A stretch of DNA of 64,000 nt from Pseudazoarcus sp963975885 (lineage in GTDB: Bacteria > Pseudomonadota > Gammaproteobacteria > Burkholderiales > Rhodocyclaceae): contig CAXBIS010000004.1 of NCBI GenBank assembly GCA_963975885.1, positions 131,287 through 195,286 of the forward strand, given 5' to 3'. The notes beneath the pieces were generated by a model that was not told the DNA's origin, searched no databases, and saw nothing but the letters and a program-made list of their open reading frames with translations. Below are positions 27,450-36,249 of the stretch, one piece after another. Positions within the stretch are counted from its first letter, which is position 1, and each line of letters starts with the position of its first letter. The position numbers and the translations under genes were made by a program.

Positions 27450-27974
27450 ATGGATAACGTAAAACCCGCTCGCCGACTGTTCTTCATGCGGTCCGGCGGC
27501 ATGGCCGCCGCCGTGGCCGGATCGGCGCTGCTGCCGCTACGCGAGGCGCATGCGGCCGACGCCGCAGCCGGCAGCACGACGCTGGCCTACCCGGACCGGC
27601 GAGTGGCGGCGGCGGCCGAGTTGCCGGTCAACAAGGTCAGCATGTTCAATTATCCGGACGAGGATTCGCCCTGCTATCTGCTGCGCATGGGTGAGCCGGT
27701 GCCCGGCGGTGTCGGGCCGGACGGCGACATCGTCGCCTACAGCGCCTTCTGTACGCACATGGGTTGTCCGGTGCAGTACGACGGCGACACGCGCACCTTC
27801 AAGTGCGGCTGCCACTTCTCGATCTTCGACCCCGAGACCGGCGGCCAGATGGTCAGCGGCCAGGCCACCGAGAACCTGCCGCGCATCGTTCTTCACTACG
27901 ACACGAAGACCGGCGGTGTGCACGCGGTCGGCGTCGACGGCCTGATCTACGGTCGTCAGTCCAACATTCTCTGA
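27450..27974 (+). CDS. aioB: AioB, arsenite oxidase small (Rieske) subunit
   Basis: 174 residues. The N-terminus carries a Tat-type signal (ARRLFFMRSGG then a hydrophobic stretch to about residue 36), which would export the folded heterodimer to the periplasm. The Rieske [2Fe-2S] ligands are C101, H103, C119 and H122. C106 and C121 form the extra cysteine pair that gives a disulfide in some arsenite oxidases but is absent in others such as Alcaligenes faecalis. ATG 27450 follows GAGGAGGAG; the upstream part of the frame is promoter DNA. Electrons from the molybdenum site pass through this subunit to a cytochrome c or azurin. Confidence 0.95.
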   Translation: MDNVKPARRLFFMRSGGMAAAVAGSALLPLREAHAADAAAGSTTLAYPDRRVAAAAELPVNKVSMFNYPDEDSPCYLLRMGEPVPGGVGPDGDIVAYSAFCTHMGCPVQYDGDTRTFKCGCHFSIFDPETGGQMVSGQATENLPRIVLHYDTKTGGVHAVGVDGLIYGRQSNIL

Positions 27975-27985
27975 GGAGGCGCGCC

Positions 27986-30469
27986 ATGAGCACGAAGATC
28001 AAGGACCGCATCGCGCTGCCCCCGGCGGATGCACAGAAGAGCAACATGACCTGCCACTTCTGCATCGTCGGATGCGGCTACCACGTCTACAAGTGGGACG
28101 CCAACCGCGAGGGCGGACGTGCGCCGGCGGACAACGCGCTGGGGCTGGATTTCCGCCGCCAGCTTCCACCGCTGGCGACGACGATGACGCAGGCCATGAC
28201 CAACACCGTCACCGACCATGCCGGTAAGCGCTGGAACATCATGGTCGTGCCGGACAAGGAATGCGTGGTCAACAGCGGCCTGTCGTCGACGCGCGGGGGC
28301 AAGATGGCCAGCTACATGTATGCCTCCGACGGTATCGGACGCGAGCGCCTCAAGCATCCGCGCATCCAGCGTGGCGACCAGTGGCTGGACACGAGTTGGG
28401 AGCATGCGCTGGCGCTGTATGCAGGGCTGACGCGCAAGATCCTCGACAACGACGGGCCCGAAGCCCTGTTCTTCGACTGCTTCGATCACGGCGGAGCCGG
28501 CGGTGGCTTCGAGAACACCTGGGGTACCGGCAAGCTGATGTTCAGCGCGCTCAAGACACCCATGGTGCGCATCCACAACCGCCCGGCCTACAACTCCGAG
28601 TGCCACGCCACCCGCGAGATGGGCATTGGCGAACTCAACAACAGCTACGAGGACGCGCAGCTGGCCGACTGCATCGTGTGTACCGGTGCCAACCCGTACG
28701 AGACGCAGACCAACTACTTCCTCAATCACTGGGTGGCGAACCTGTCGGGCGCGACGGTGGAGAAGAAAAAGCAATGGTTCCCGGGCGAGAGCGCGGCCGC
28801 GGCGAAGATCGTCATCATCGACCCGCGCCGCTCGGCCACCGTCGCGATCGCCGAGCAGATCGCCGGCAAGGACAACGTACTGCACCTGGACATCGAGCCG
28901 GGTTCGGACACAGCCCTGTTCAACACCTTGTTTACCTACGTCGTCGAGCAGGGCTGGCACGACGCTGAGTTCATCGCCGCCCATACCAGCGGCTTCGAGG
29001 ACGCCCTGCGCACCAATCGCATGAGCCTCGCGGAGGGCGCGAAGGCCACCGGCCTGCCCGAGGCGAAGATCGTGCGGGCGGCCGAGTGGGCCTACAAGCC
29101 CAAGGCCTCCGGCCATCGTCCGCGCACCTTCCATCCCTACGAGAAGGGCATCATCTGGGGCAACGACAATTACGTCATCCAGAGCGCGCTGGTGGGCCTG
29201 GTGATCGCGACCCACAACGTCGGCCGCCGCGGCACCGGCGTGTGCCGTCTGGGCGGTCACCAGGAGGGCTATACGCGGCCGCCGTATCCGGGCGATCGCA
29301 AGATCTACATCGACCAGGAAGTCATCGCCGGCAAGGGCCTGATGTACACGCTGTGGGCGACCAACCCGTTCCAGACCACGCTCAACGCCGAGCGGCACCG
29401 CCTCGTCCTGAGCCGTCGCGCAAAGATCGTCAACGAGGCGGTCGCGCGGGCGCGCGGCGCGAGTGTCGAGGAACTGGTCGACGTCATCTACAACGCCTGC
29501 AAGTACCAGGGCGGGATGTACATCGCGGCGATCAACCTGTATCCGACCACGCTCGCCGAGGAGGCGCATCTGCTGCTACCCGCCGCCCATCCGGGCGAGA
29601 TGAACCTGACTTCGATGAACGGCGAGCGCCGCCTGCGTCTGTCCGAGAAGTTCATGGACCCGCCGGGTTCGGCCAGGCCCGACTGCCTGATCGCGGCGGA
29701 CATCGCCAACACCCTGAAGGCACTGTACGAGCGCGACGGCAACACCGAGATGGCGCAGCGCTTTGCCGGTTTCGACTGGACGAGCGAAGAGGACGCCTTC
29801 AACGACGGATTCCGCCGCGCAGGCCGTCCCGGCGTCGAGCCCATCGACAGTCAGGGTGGGCCGACCGGACATCTGGCCACCTACGCGCTGTTGCGCAAGG
29901 CCGGCAACAACGGCGTGCAGTTGCCCGTCCGCGAGGTGCGCGACGGACGCCTGATCGGCACAGAGATGATCTACGCCGACTACCGCTTCGACACGCCGGA
30001 CGGCAAGGCGCACTTCAAACCGGCGCCCTACAACGGCCTGCCCGAAATGGTTGCCGGACAGAAGGCGAAGCACCGCTTCTGGATCAACGGCGGGCGCGCC
30101 AACGAGGTGTGGCAGACCGCCTATCATGACCAGTACAACGCCTTCGTGCGTGACCGCTATCCGATGGCCTATCTCGAGATGAACCTCGAGGACGCGAAGG
30201 AACTGGGCGTGGCCCCCGGCGACGTGGTCGAGGTCTTCAACGACTTCGGCAGCACCTACGCGATGGCCTACCCGATCGAGGCTATCAAGCGCGACCATAC
30301 CTTCATGCTGTTCGGTTACATCAAAGGTGTGCACGGCGACGTCGTCACGTCCTGGGTGGATCGCAACGTCGTGCCCTACTACAAGGGCACCTGGGGCAGC
30401 ATCCTGCGTGTAGGCACCGTCGACGACTACGCGCGCACGGTGTCGTTCAAGGATCGGCGCTACGGCTGA
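27986..30469 (+). CDS. aioA: AioA, arsenite oxidase large (molybdopterin) subunit
   Basis: 827 residues of the DMSO reductase superfamily, matching arsenite oxidase closely. C23, C26 and C30 bind the [3Fe-4S] cluster, and serine (S101 region, SGLSSTRGG) replaces the fourth cysteine, a hallmark of AioA. The arsenite-site residues known in A. faecalis have counterparts in H197, E205, R420 and H424. There is no signal sequence, as expected for a subunit co-exported with AioB. It oxidises As(III) to As(V) using a bis-MGD molybdenum centre. It starts 11 bp after aioB behind GAGGAGG and ends at a hairpin. Confidence 0.96.
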   Translation: MSTKIKDRIALPPADAQKSNMTCHFCIVGCGYHVYKWDANREGGRAPADNALGLDFRRQLPPLATTMTQAMTNTVTDHAGKRWNIMVVPDKECVVNSGLSSTRGGKMASYMYASDGIGRERLKHPRIQRGDQWLDTSWEHALALYAGLTRKILDNDGPEALFFDCFDHGGAGGGFENTWGTGKLMFSALKTPMVRIHNRPAYNSECHATREMGIGELNNSYEDAQLADCIVCTGANPYETQTNYFLNHWVANLSGATVEKKKQWFPGESAAAAKIVIIDPRRSATVAIAEQIAGKDNVLHLDIEPGSDTALFNTLFTYVVEQGWHDAEFIAAHTSGFEDALRTNRMSLAEGAKATGLPEAKIVRAAEWAYKPKASGHRPRTFHPYEKGIIWGNDNYVIQSALVGLVIATHNVGRRGTGVCRLGGHQEGYTRPPYPGDRKIYIDQEVIAGKGLMYTLWATNPFQTTLNAERHRLVLSRRAKIVNEAVARARGASVEELVDVIYNACKYQGGMYIAAINLYPTTLAEEAHLLLPAAHPGEMNLTSMNGERRLRLSEKFMDPPGSARPDCLIAADIANTLKALYERDGNTEMAQRFAGFDWTSEEDAFNDGFRRAGRPGVEPIDSQGGPTGHLATYALLRKAGNNGVQLPVREVRDGRLIGTEMIYADYRFDTPDGKAHFKPAPYNGLPEMVAGQKAKHRFWINGGRANEVWQTAYHDQYNAFVRDRYPMAYLEMNLEDAKELGVAPGDVVEVFNDFGSTYAMAYPIEAIKRDHTFMLFGYIKGVHGDVVTSWVDRNVVPYYKGTWGSILRVGTVDDYARTVSFKDRRYG

Positions 30470-30476
30470 TGTCGGT

Positions 30477-30509
30477 CGCCCGCGGATCGCCTTGCGCGAT
30501 TCGCGGGCG
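30477..30509. terminator. hairpin downstream of aioA
   Basis: CGCCCGCG and CGCGGGCG form an 8-bp stem that continues as ATCGC/GCGAT after one bulged base on each side. It lies 8 bp after the aioA stop and before a convergent gene. There is no T-run. Confidence 0.55.
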
Positions 30510-30525
30510 TGTTGCGGTGTCCGCT

Positions 30526-31593
30526 TCAGGCGCGCGCACTCCGCACCACGCGATGCACGAAGCCGAGCTTGGCGATGGCCTGTGCAGAGAGCACGAATGG
30601 ATAGGCGTGGGGGTGGCCCATGCTGCGATTGAGGCTGTTGAGCGCGAAGGTCAGCGGAAACCACAGACGCAGCAGTTCGTCGATGTCGTGCGCGCGGAAG
30701 GGGTCGAAGTCGTGCGCCGCCGGCGCCGTGTCGGACCCGCCGGCGCGTGGGCGGATATGCAGACCGAACTGCCAGGCCGTCTCCAGCGTATCGCCGATGT
30801 GCAGGTAGTGCGCCCAGGTCTCCGACCAGTCCTCCCAGGGGTGGGCGCTGGCATAGGCGCTGACGAAACGCTCCGGCCAGTCGGGAGGCGCACCGTGGTC
30901 GTAGTGGCGCTGCAGTGCCGCGCCGTAGTCGGTACTCTCGTCGCCGAAGACGGTGCGGAATTCGTCCAGCCAGTGCGAGTTGCGGATCAGTCGATCCCAA
31001 TAGTAATGGCCTGACTCGTGACGGAAGTGCCCCAGCAGTGTGCGGTAGGGCTCGTCCATCGCGCCACGCATGCGCTCGCGCTCGGCCGGGTCGGCCTCGG
31101 CGATGTTGATCGTGATCAGGCCGTTGGCGTGGCCGGTCATCACCGGTTCGCGCCAGCCCTCGGCGGACTCGGTGTCGGCGAGAAAATCGAACTGCAGTCC
31201 GTCGGGGTCGCCGGAGCGCGGGCGCACCGGCAGGCCCAGGCGCAGCAGCGAGTACACCAGACGGCGCTTCTCCGACTCCATGGTGCGCCACAGGTCGAGA
31301 TTTCCGGGCACGCCCAGATCGGGGATCGTGCGGTTGAGGCGGCAGGCCAGGCAGTAGCGATCGCCCGTCTCGGCTTGCACCAGCCAGTTGCACGCCGCAT
31401 GGTCGCTGTAATTGGCGCACAGCCGGTAGCGCGTCGATTCGCCGGCCGGCTGCCACAGGTCGTCGCCCTCGGCCTCGAGCGCGAGCAGTTGCGTGCGCTC
31501 GGGCAGAAAGCCCAGCGTCGCGTCGCAGCGCGTGCACGAGGTGTTCTCGAAATACAGACGATTGCCGCATCGTCCGCAGGCGAACAGTTTCAT
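30526..31593 (-). CDS. zinc-ribbon and putative zinc metallopeptidase (DUF2248-like)
   Basis: 355 residues. The N-terminus is a zinc ribbon (C6, C9, C20, C23). A second Cys pair lies in YCLACRLNRTIPDL. The middle has the HExxH-type motif HESGHYYW expected of a zinc metallopeptidase. Proteins of this kind are widespread, cytoplasmic and of unknown role. The start at 31593 is chosen because AGAGG precedes it and the zinc ribbon begins there; the upstream part of the frame looks non-coding. It converges on aioA and is probably unrelated to arsenic. Confidence 0.78.
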   Translation of the reverse strand: MKLFACGRCGNRLYFENTSCTRCDATLGFLPERTQLLALEAEGDDLWQPAGESTRYRLCANYSDHAACNWLVQAETGDRYCLACRLNRTIPDLGVPGNLDLWRTMESEKRRLVYSLLRLGLPVRPRSGDPDGLQFDFLADTESAEGWREPVMTGHANGLITINIAEADPAERERMRGAMDEPYRTLLGHFRHESGHYYWDRLIRNSHWLDEFRTVFGDESTDYGAALQRHYDHGAPPDWPERFVSAYASAHPWEDWSETWAHYLHIGDTLETAWQFGLHIRPRAGGSDTAPAAHDFDPFRAHDIDELLRLWFPLTFALNSLNRSMGHPHAYPFVLSAQAIAKLGFVHRVVRSARA

Positions 31594-31682
31594 CGAAGAC
31601 CTCTTTCGGGACAGACGGGCGCCCCGCATGCGGCACCCTGTCGACCCACTATGCCCGAATTCGTGCCGCGCGCACGAATCGA

Positions 31683-32495
31683 TCAAAGACCGAAGGCGAA
31701 GGCCGATTGCGCGCTGCCGAGCACGCGGTCGGCCAGGACCTGCCGGCCAGCGTCATCGGCGCCAGCGCCAGCGACGACATGCAGCGGGATCAGGTGTTCT
31801 TCCTGCGGGTGGGAAGCGCGTGCCGAAGGGGCCGACTCCCAGGCGGCCAGCGCAGCCTCGCGTACGTCTCTCGGCTGGGCGACGGTGTCGACCAGCCAGC
31901 GGTCGAAGGCCACCGAGTCGGAATCCTGCCCGGTGTTGTCGCGGCGAAAACGGCTCATGTTGTGAAAACTCATGCCCGATCCGACGATCAGCACGCCCTC
32001 GTCGCGCAACGGCGCCAGTGCCCGGCCGGACGCGATGTGCTCGGCCGAATCCAGCCCGGCACGCAGTGACAGCTGCACGACCGGAATGCTCGCGTCCGGG
32101 TCGATCAGCTTGAAGGGCACGAATACGCCGTGATCCAGCCCTCGTGCCGTCTCGCGTGCCACCGGCAGGCCGGCTTTGGCGAGCAAGTCGGCCACGCGTC
32201 CTGCAAGCGCCGCATCGCCCGTCGCGGGCCACTGCAGACGGTAGGTGTGTTCGGGAAATCCGTAGTAGTCGAACAGCAGCTCGTGCTGTTCGCGCGTATT
32301 CACGGTGAAGGCCGGCGCTTCCCAGTGCGCCGAGATCACCAGTACGGCGCGCGGGCGCTGGCCGATGAGTTGCGGCACGGCGCGCAGCCAGTCGGCCATG
32401 CGGTCCCAGGCGTGTGGCGGGTTCCAGTCCATGAAGAAGCAGGGGCCGCCGCCGTGGGGGATGAACAGTGTGGGCAGGCGTTCGGGGTTGCTCAT
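31683..32495 (-). CDS. class III extradiol dioxygenase family protein (DODA/YgiD-like)
   Basis: 270 residues of the LigB-type family. The metal-binding histidines are in IPHGGGP, ISAHWE and LDHGVFVP, as in YgiD/4,5-DOPA dioxygenase. It may open a catechol-type ring, though many members have unknown natural substrates. GAGGAG precedes the start. It lies downstream of doxX on the same strand but is separated from it by a strong intrinsic terminator, so it probably has its own promoter or relies on read-through. Confidence 0.85.
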   Translation of the reverse strand: MSNPERLPTLFIPHGGGPCFFMDWNPPHAWDRMADWLRAVPQLIGQRPRAVLVISAHWEAPAFTVNTREQHELLFDYYGFPEHTYRLQWPATGDAALAGRVADLLAKAGLPVARETARGLDHGVFVPFKLIDPDASIPVVQLSLRAGLDSAEHIASGRALAPLRDEGVLIVGSGMSFHNMSRFRRDNTGQDSDSVAFDRWLVDTVAQPRDVREAALAAWESAPSARASHPQEEHLIPLHVVAGAGADDAGRQVLADRVLGSAQSAFAFGL

Positions 32496-32512
32496 GATCG
32501 ACTCCTCGAATG

Positions 32513-32537
32513 AAAAAGGCCCGGACGCGCCGGGCCT
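32513..32537 (-). terminator. intrinsic terminator of the doxX gene
   Basis: On the minus strand AGGCCCGG and CCGGGCCT pair and are followed by a run of five T residues. It lies between doxX and the downstream dioxygenase-like gene. Confidence 0.8.
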
Positions 32538-32558
32538 CGTGATTGGCGCAGGAAGTAC

Positions 32559-33017
32559 TCAGAACGGCAGGCCGAGCTTGCGATCCAGCGAGGCCTCGCC
32601 GCCGCCGCGCAGGAAGATCGCCACGGCCAGCAGGCCCCACATCAGCGGGTACTCGTAGCCGCCGGCGCTCCAGAAAAAGCCGTTGGGGATGTGTACCGTC
32701 ATCGCCACGCCCATCAGCACTGCTGCGCCCAGCGCAGCCGGGCGCGTGAGCAGGCCCAGCACCAGCGCCAGGCCGCCGAAGAACTCCACGAAGCCGGCGA
32801 GAAAGGCGAACAGGATGCCAGGCTCCAGACCGAGGTTGCCGGCGAAGAACTGGCCGGTGGCCTCCAGCCCGTGACCGCCGAACCAGCCGAACAGCTTCTG
32901 TGCGCCGTGCGGCATCAGCAGCAGGCCGGTGGTGATGCGCACGATGGGCCAGGCCAGCGGCGCGAGATTGTCGAGACTGCGGCCGATGCCGGCCAGTGCG
33001 GAATGCTTGGTGTTCAT
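32559..33017 (-). CDS. DoxX-family membrane protein
   Basis: 152 residues with four predicted membrane helices and the GLLLMPHGAQKLFGWFGG signature of the DoxX/DoxD-like family. Members are linked to redox or thiol homeostasis, but their biochemical role is not settled. AAGGAGAG precedes the ATG. A LysR regulator is transcribed divergently from 73 bp away, a common arrangement that suggests control of doxX by it. Confidence 0.87.
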   Translation of the reverse strand: MNTKHSALAGIGRSLDNLAPLAWPIVRITTGLLLMPHGAQKLFGWFGGHGLEATGQFFAGNLGLEPGILFAFLAGFVEFFGGLALVLGLLTRPAALGAAVLMGVAMTVHIPNGFFWSAGGYEYPLMWGLLAVAIFLRGGGEASLDRKLGLPF

Positions 33018-33089
33018 TGCTCTCTCCTTGGGGATGTTTGTTGTGTGCTGCTGGAATGCATGATGCGTCGATTCCGATTCCGCGTGAAG

Positions 33090-34040
33090 ATGGCTAATAT
33101 GCAACATATGGTTGATGAATCGGAAACCATCGGTGGCGCGCTCGAGGATGTGCGCGCGTACTGTGCGGTGGTCGAGTTCGGCACGGTTTCAGCGGCTGCG
33201 CGCCTGCTGGGGGAAACCAAAGGGTCGGTCAGCCGTCGGGTATCGCGGCTGGAGCGGCGTCTGGGCGTGTCGCTGCTCGCACGTACATCGCGCGCAGTAT
33301 CACCAACGGGCGAGGGCGAGGCCTTCTTCGAGCGCGCACGCGAATCGCTGCGCCTGCTCGACGATGCGGCTGAGGCGGCACAGGCCTCGCGCAAGGTGCC
33401 AAGCGGCCATCTGCGCGTTACCGCGCCGGTGGATTTCGGGATGGACGTATTGCCCTCCATTCTCGTGCGGTTTCGCCAGTTGCATCCGCAGATGACGGTC
33501 GAGCTGCTGCTAGATGATGCGGCCCTCGATCTCGCGGCGAACCGCATCGATCTTGCGCTGCGTGCCTTGCCCGGCGATCTTCCGGACATGGGCTACCGTG
33601 CCTTGAAGCTGATCGATTTCAGCATGAACCTGTATGCGGCGCCGCACTATCTGGCTGAATGCGGCTCGCCGCAGACGCCGAACGAGCTTGCCCATCACGA
33701 TTTCGTCGCTGCGCATGGCTCTGCGGTCGCCGTGCCGCTGACATTGACAGACCGCCGGGCAAGGGTGGAACACGTCACCGTGCGCGCAGTCGTGCGCAGT
33801 TCGGATTACGCCAGTGTGTCCCGCCTGGTCGCGGCGGGTGGCGGGATCGCGTCGATTCCTGCACCGGTGGCTGCGGTAGGCATCGCCGCCGGGCGCCTGG
33901 TCCGTGTATTGCCGGATTGGCATATCGCCCGCGCGCGCATGCATGCGATCAGTCTTGGTGGCTTGCGCGCGCCCGCGCGGGTGCGTTTGTTCCGGGATTT
34001 CCTGTGTAACGAGCTTGCGGCGTTGCTGGAAATGGACTGA
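33090..34040 (+). CDS. LysR-family transcriptional regulator
   Basis: About 316 residues: an N-terminal winged helix (GTVSAAARLLGETKGSVSRRVSRLERRLG) and a C-terminal periplasmic-binding-like effector domain. The sequence resembles the LysR subgroup that controls quinone- or redox-related genes, where such regulators often sit opposite DoxX or oxidoreductase genes. The start is unclear: ATGs at 33060, 33090 and 33108 are in frame and none has a strong ribosome site. A small palindrome, ATATG-CAA-CATAT (33097-33109), overlaps the last two and could be part of an operator if 33108 is used. Confidence 0.85.
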   Translation: MANMQHMVDESETIGGALEDVRAYCAVVEFGTVSAAARLLGETKGSVSRRVSRLERRLGVSLLARTSRAVSPTGEGEAFFERARESLRLLDDAAEAAQASRKVPSGHLRVTAPVDFGMDVLPSILVRFRQLHPQMTVELLLDDAALDLAANRIDLALRALPGDLPDMGYRALKLIDFSMNLYAAPHYLAECGSPQTPNELAHHDFVAAHGSAVAVPLTLTDRRARVEHVTVRAVVRSSDYASVSRLVAAGGGIASIPAPVAAVGIAAGRLVRVLPDWHIARARMHAISLGGLRAPARVRLFRDFLCNELAALLEMD

Positions 34041-34237
34041 TGCTGCGCAGTGCCAGGCTAGCGGTGGCGTAGTTACACGTCTCGTTACATGCGAACGCCC
34101 AGTGCGTCTGCGCGGGTTGTTCGATTCGGGCACGATGCGCGGGAGCCGTTGCGCCGCCCCCGACCCGCAGCGGGCTGAGGGTCGGGTGTGTCCGAACGGC
34201 AGCACTGCGAATGGTCAATCAGGCAAAGGGGAGGCTT

Positions 34238-35548
34238 ATGGCGAAAAGCCGGAACGACGGATCGCACCGAATCGTGATTGTCGGGGGTGGGGCCGGCGGA
34301 CTGGAGCTTGCGTCCCGTCTCGGTCGCAAGGGCCGGGTCGACGTCACGCTCATTGACCGGGACCGCACCCACACATGGAAGCCGCGACTGCACGCGGTGG
34401 CCGCCGGCAGCATGAGCGTGCACGACGAACGCATCGATTATCTCTATCAGGCCCATCAGAGGGGCTTCGAATACTGCCGCGGGGCGATGAGCGGGCTGGA
34501 CCGTGCGGCGCGGCAGGTGGTCGTCTCCGAGGTGCGCGGCAACGAGGGGGAGCTGGTATTGCCCGAGCGCCGCATTCCCTACGATACGCTGGTGATTGCC
34601 GTCGGGTCGGTCAGCGACGACTTCGACATACCGGGGGTCGGGCGGTACATGTATGCGCTCGATACGGCTGCCGAGGCGGATTTGTTTCACCAACGCCTGA
34701 TCAACGCGTGCTACAGGGCGAACGGGTCGGGTGACGAGGATCCGGGTCAATTGAGCCTTGCCATCGTCGGGGCGGGTGCCACCGGGGTCGAACTCGCTGC
34801 CGAGTTGCACCATGCCATCGGCGCATTGGCTGCATACGGTCTCGACCGGCTCGACCCCGAGCGCAACGTACGTATCCGCCTGATCGAGGCCGGAGCGAGA
34901 GTCCTGCCGGGGCTTGGCGAAGATCTCGCCCGTGCCGTGCATGAGCGACTCGAAGGCATGAAGGTGGAGGTACTGACCGACGAGAAGGTTTCCGAGGTTA
35001 CGGAGACGGACATCCGCACCGACTCGGGGCGGGTCCTGCCGGCCGACATCGCGGTATGGGCCGCGGGCATCCGGGCGCCATCGTTTCTCGCCGAGCTCGA
35101 TGGGCTGGAAGTCGACGAGGCCAATCGACTGCTCGTGAGGAACGACCTGGCGACTACGCGGGACCCGGACATCTACGTGATCGGCGATTGCGCAGCCACG
35201 CCGGCGGCGGGCGGGGGCATTCTCCCTCCGTTGGCCCAGGTCGCGCACCAGCAAGCCAGCCATCTTGCTCGCGTCTTGCCGACGCGCAGCCGCGGCGAGT
35301 GCACGGCGTCGTTCCGCTTCCGCAACCGGGGCGCGCTGGTGTCACTCGGCGACGAGGATACCGTGGGCCGTCTGATGGGTTTCTTGCAGGGACGCGGGTT
35401 TCGGGTCGAAGGCTGGCTTGCGGGCGCCATGTACCGGATGCTCTACCACAGCCACAGGATGACGGTTCAGGGTGTCGGAGCCACGGTGCTGGAGACGGTC
35501 GCCAGTGCAGTGCGTCGTCCTGCGCATCCGTCAGTGAAGCTGCATTGA
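34238..35548 (+). CDS. ndh: type II NADH:quinone oxidoreductase
   Basis: 436 residues with two dinucleotide folds: FAD-binding VIVGGGAGG (residues 13-21) and NAD(P)H-binding IVGAGATGVELAAEL near 180. The second FAD contact IYVIGDCA is near 310. This is the NDH-2 family, a single-subunit membrane-associated enzyme that passes electrons from NADH to quinone without pumping protons. AAGGGGAGG precedes ATG 34238. It is a single-gene unit whose 3' end faces the DUF3820-like gene. Confidence 0.88.
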   Translation: MAKSRNDGSHRIVIVGGGAGGLELASRLGRKGRVDVTLIDRDRTHTWKPRLHAVAAGSMSVHDERIDYLYQAHQRGFEYCRGAMSGLDRAARQVVVSEVRGNEGELVLPERRIPYDTLVIAVGSVSDDFDIPGVGRYMYALDTAAEADLFHQRLINACYRANGSGDEDPGQLSLAIVGAGATGVELAAELHHAIGALAAYGLDRLDPERNVRIRLIEAGARVLPGLGEDLARAVHERLEGMKVEVLTDEKVSEVTETDIRTDSGRVLPADIAVWAAGIRAPSFLAELDGLEVDEANRLLVRNDLATTRDPDIYVIGDCAATPAAGGGILPPLAQVAHQQASHLARVLPTRSRGECTASFRFRNRGALVSLGDEDTVGRLMGFLQGRGFRVEGWLAGAMYRMLYHSHRMTVQGVGATVLETVASAVRRPAHPSVKLH

Positions 35549-35589
35549 GTTCGCAGGCATCGCCGAGGCGCGATGGGCAAACCGCTGCT

Positions 35590-35799
35590 TCAGCGTCGCA
35601 GCGGGTCGAGCAGGGGCGACAGGCCGTTGTGGTCGAGTTCCTGCATCAGCGCCAGCAGTCGGCCGATCTCGCCTTTGGGAAAGCCTTCGCGGGCGAACCA
35701 GTTCAGATAGTTTCCGGGCAGATCGGCAATGACCCGACCCTTGTATTTCCCGTAGGGCATCTGGCGGGTCAGCAGCAGTTCGAGGTCTTCGGGATTCAT
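35590..35799 (-). CDS. DUF3820-family small protein
   Basis: 69 residues starting MNPEDLELLL and containing PYGKYKGRVIADLPGNYLNWF, the hallmark of the small DUF3820 proteins ('quorum-sensing regulator QSLP-like' in some annotations). Function unknown. A longer open frame upstream to 36000 looks non-coding and overlaps the divergent YciI-type gene. Confidence 0.75.
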   Translation of the reverse strand: MNPEDLELLLTRQMPYGKYKGRVIADLPGNYLNWFAREGFPKGEIGRLLALMQELDHNGLSPLLDPLRR

Positions 35800-35898
35800 C
35801 TGTTTCGGAAATTCACGTAAATCACGTAAAAGCTGTCGATTTCGGCCGAGGCACTTCGACAAGCTTACGGGAAGACCCCCGATCCAGCGGAGAACAAC

Positions 35899-36234
35899 AT
35901 GAAATACCTGTGTCTGGTCTATGGCGAGGAAGCGCCGATGCGCGAGCAGCGAGACCGCCATTGCATGGACTACGTCGAAAAACTCATCGCCAGCGGCCAC
36001 TTTGTGGCGGGGCAGGCCCTACAGCCCGTTGAGACCGCCACCACGGTGCGTGTGCGCAACGGCAAGGTGTCGGTCACCGACGGGCCTTTTGCCGAAACGC
36101 GTGAGCAACTGGCCGGCTTCTATCTGATCGAGGCGGCCGACCTGAACGCGGCGATTCAGGTCGCCGCCGGCATCCCCCCGGCGCAGATCGGCAGCATCGA
36201 AGTGCGCCCCATTCGCGAACTGCAAGCCGACTGA
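35899..36234 (+). CDS. YciI-related DGPF-motif protein
   Basis: 111 residues of the YCII/DGPF family, with the diagnostic TDGPFAETREQLAGFYLIEA stretch. The protein is small, cytoplasmic and dimeric in known structures. Genes of this type are the standard partners of ECF42 sigma factors, one of which is encoded 465 bp downstream. Its exact activity is unknown. It heads a three-gene unit. Confidence 0.88.
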   Translation: MKYLCLVYGEEAPMREQRDRHCMDYVEKLIASGHFVAGQALQPVETATTVRVRNGKVSVTDGPFAETREQLAGFYLIEAADLNAAIQVAAGIPPAQIGSIEVRPIRELQAD

Positions 36235-36249
36235 ACCGGGGAGACAACG

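Noticed and set aside
27956..29569. 537-residue open frame opposite aioA
   Set aside because: Shadow of aioA, whose cofactor and substrate residues are intact.
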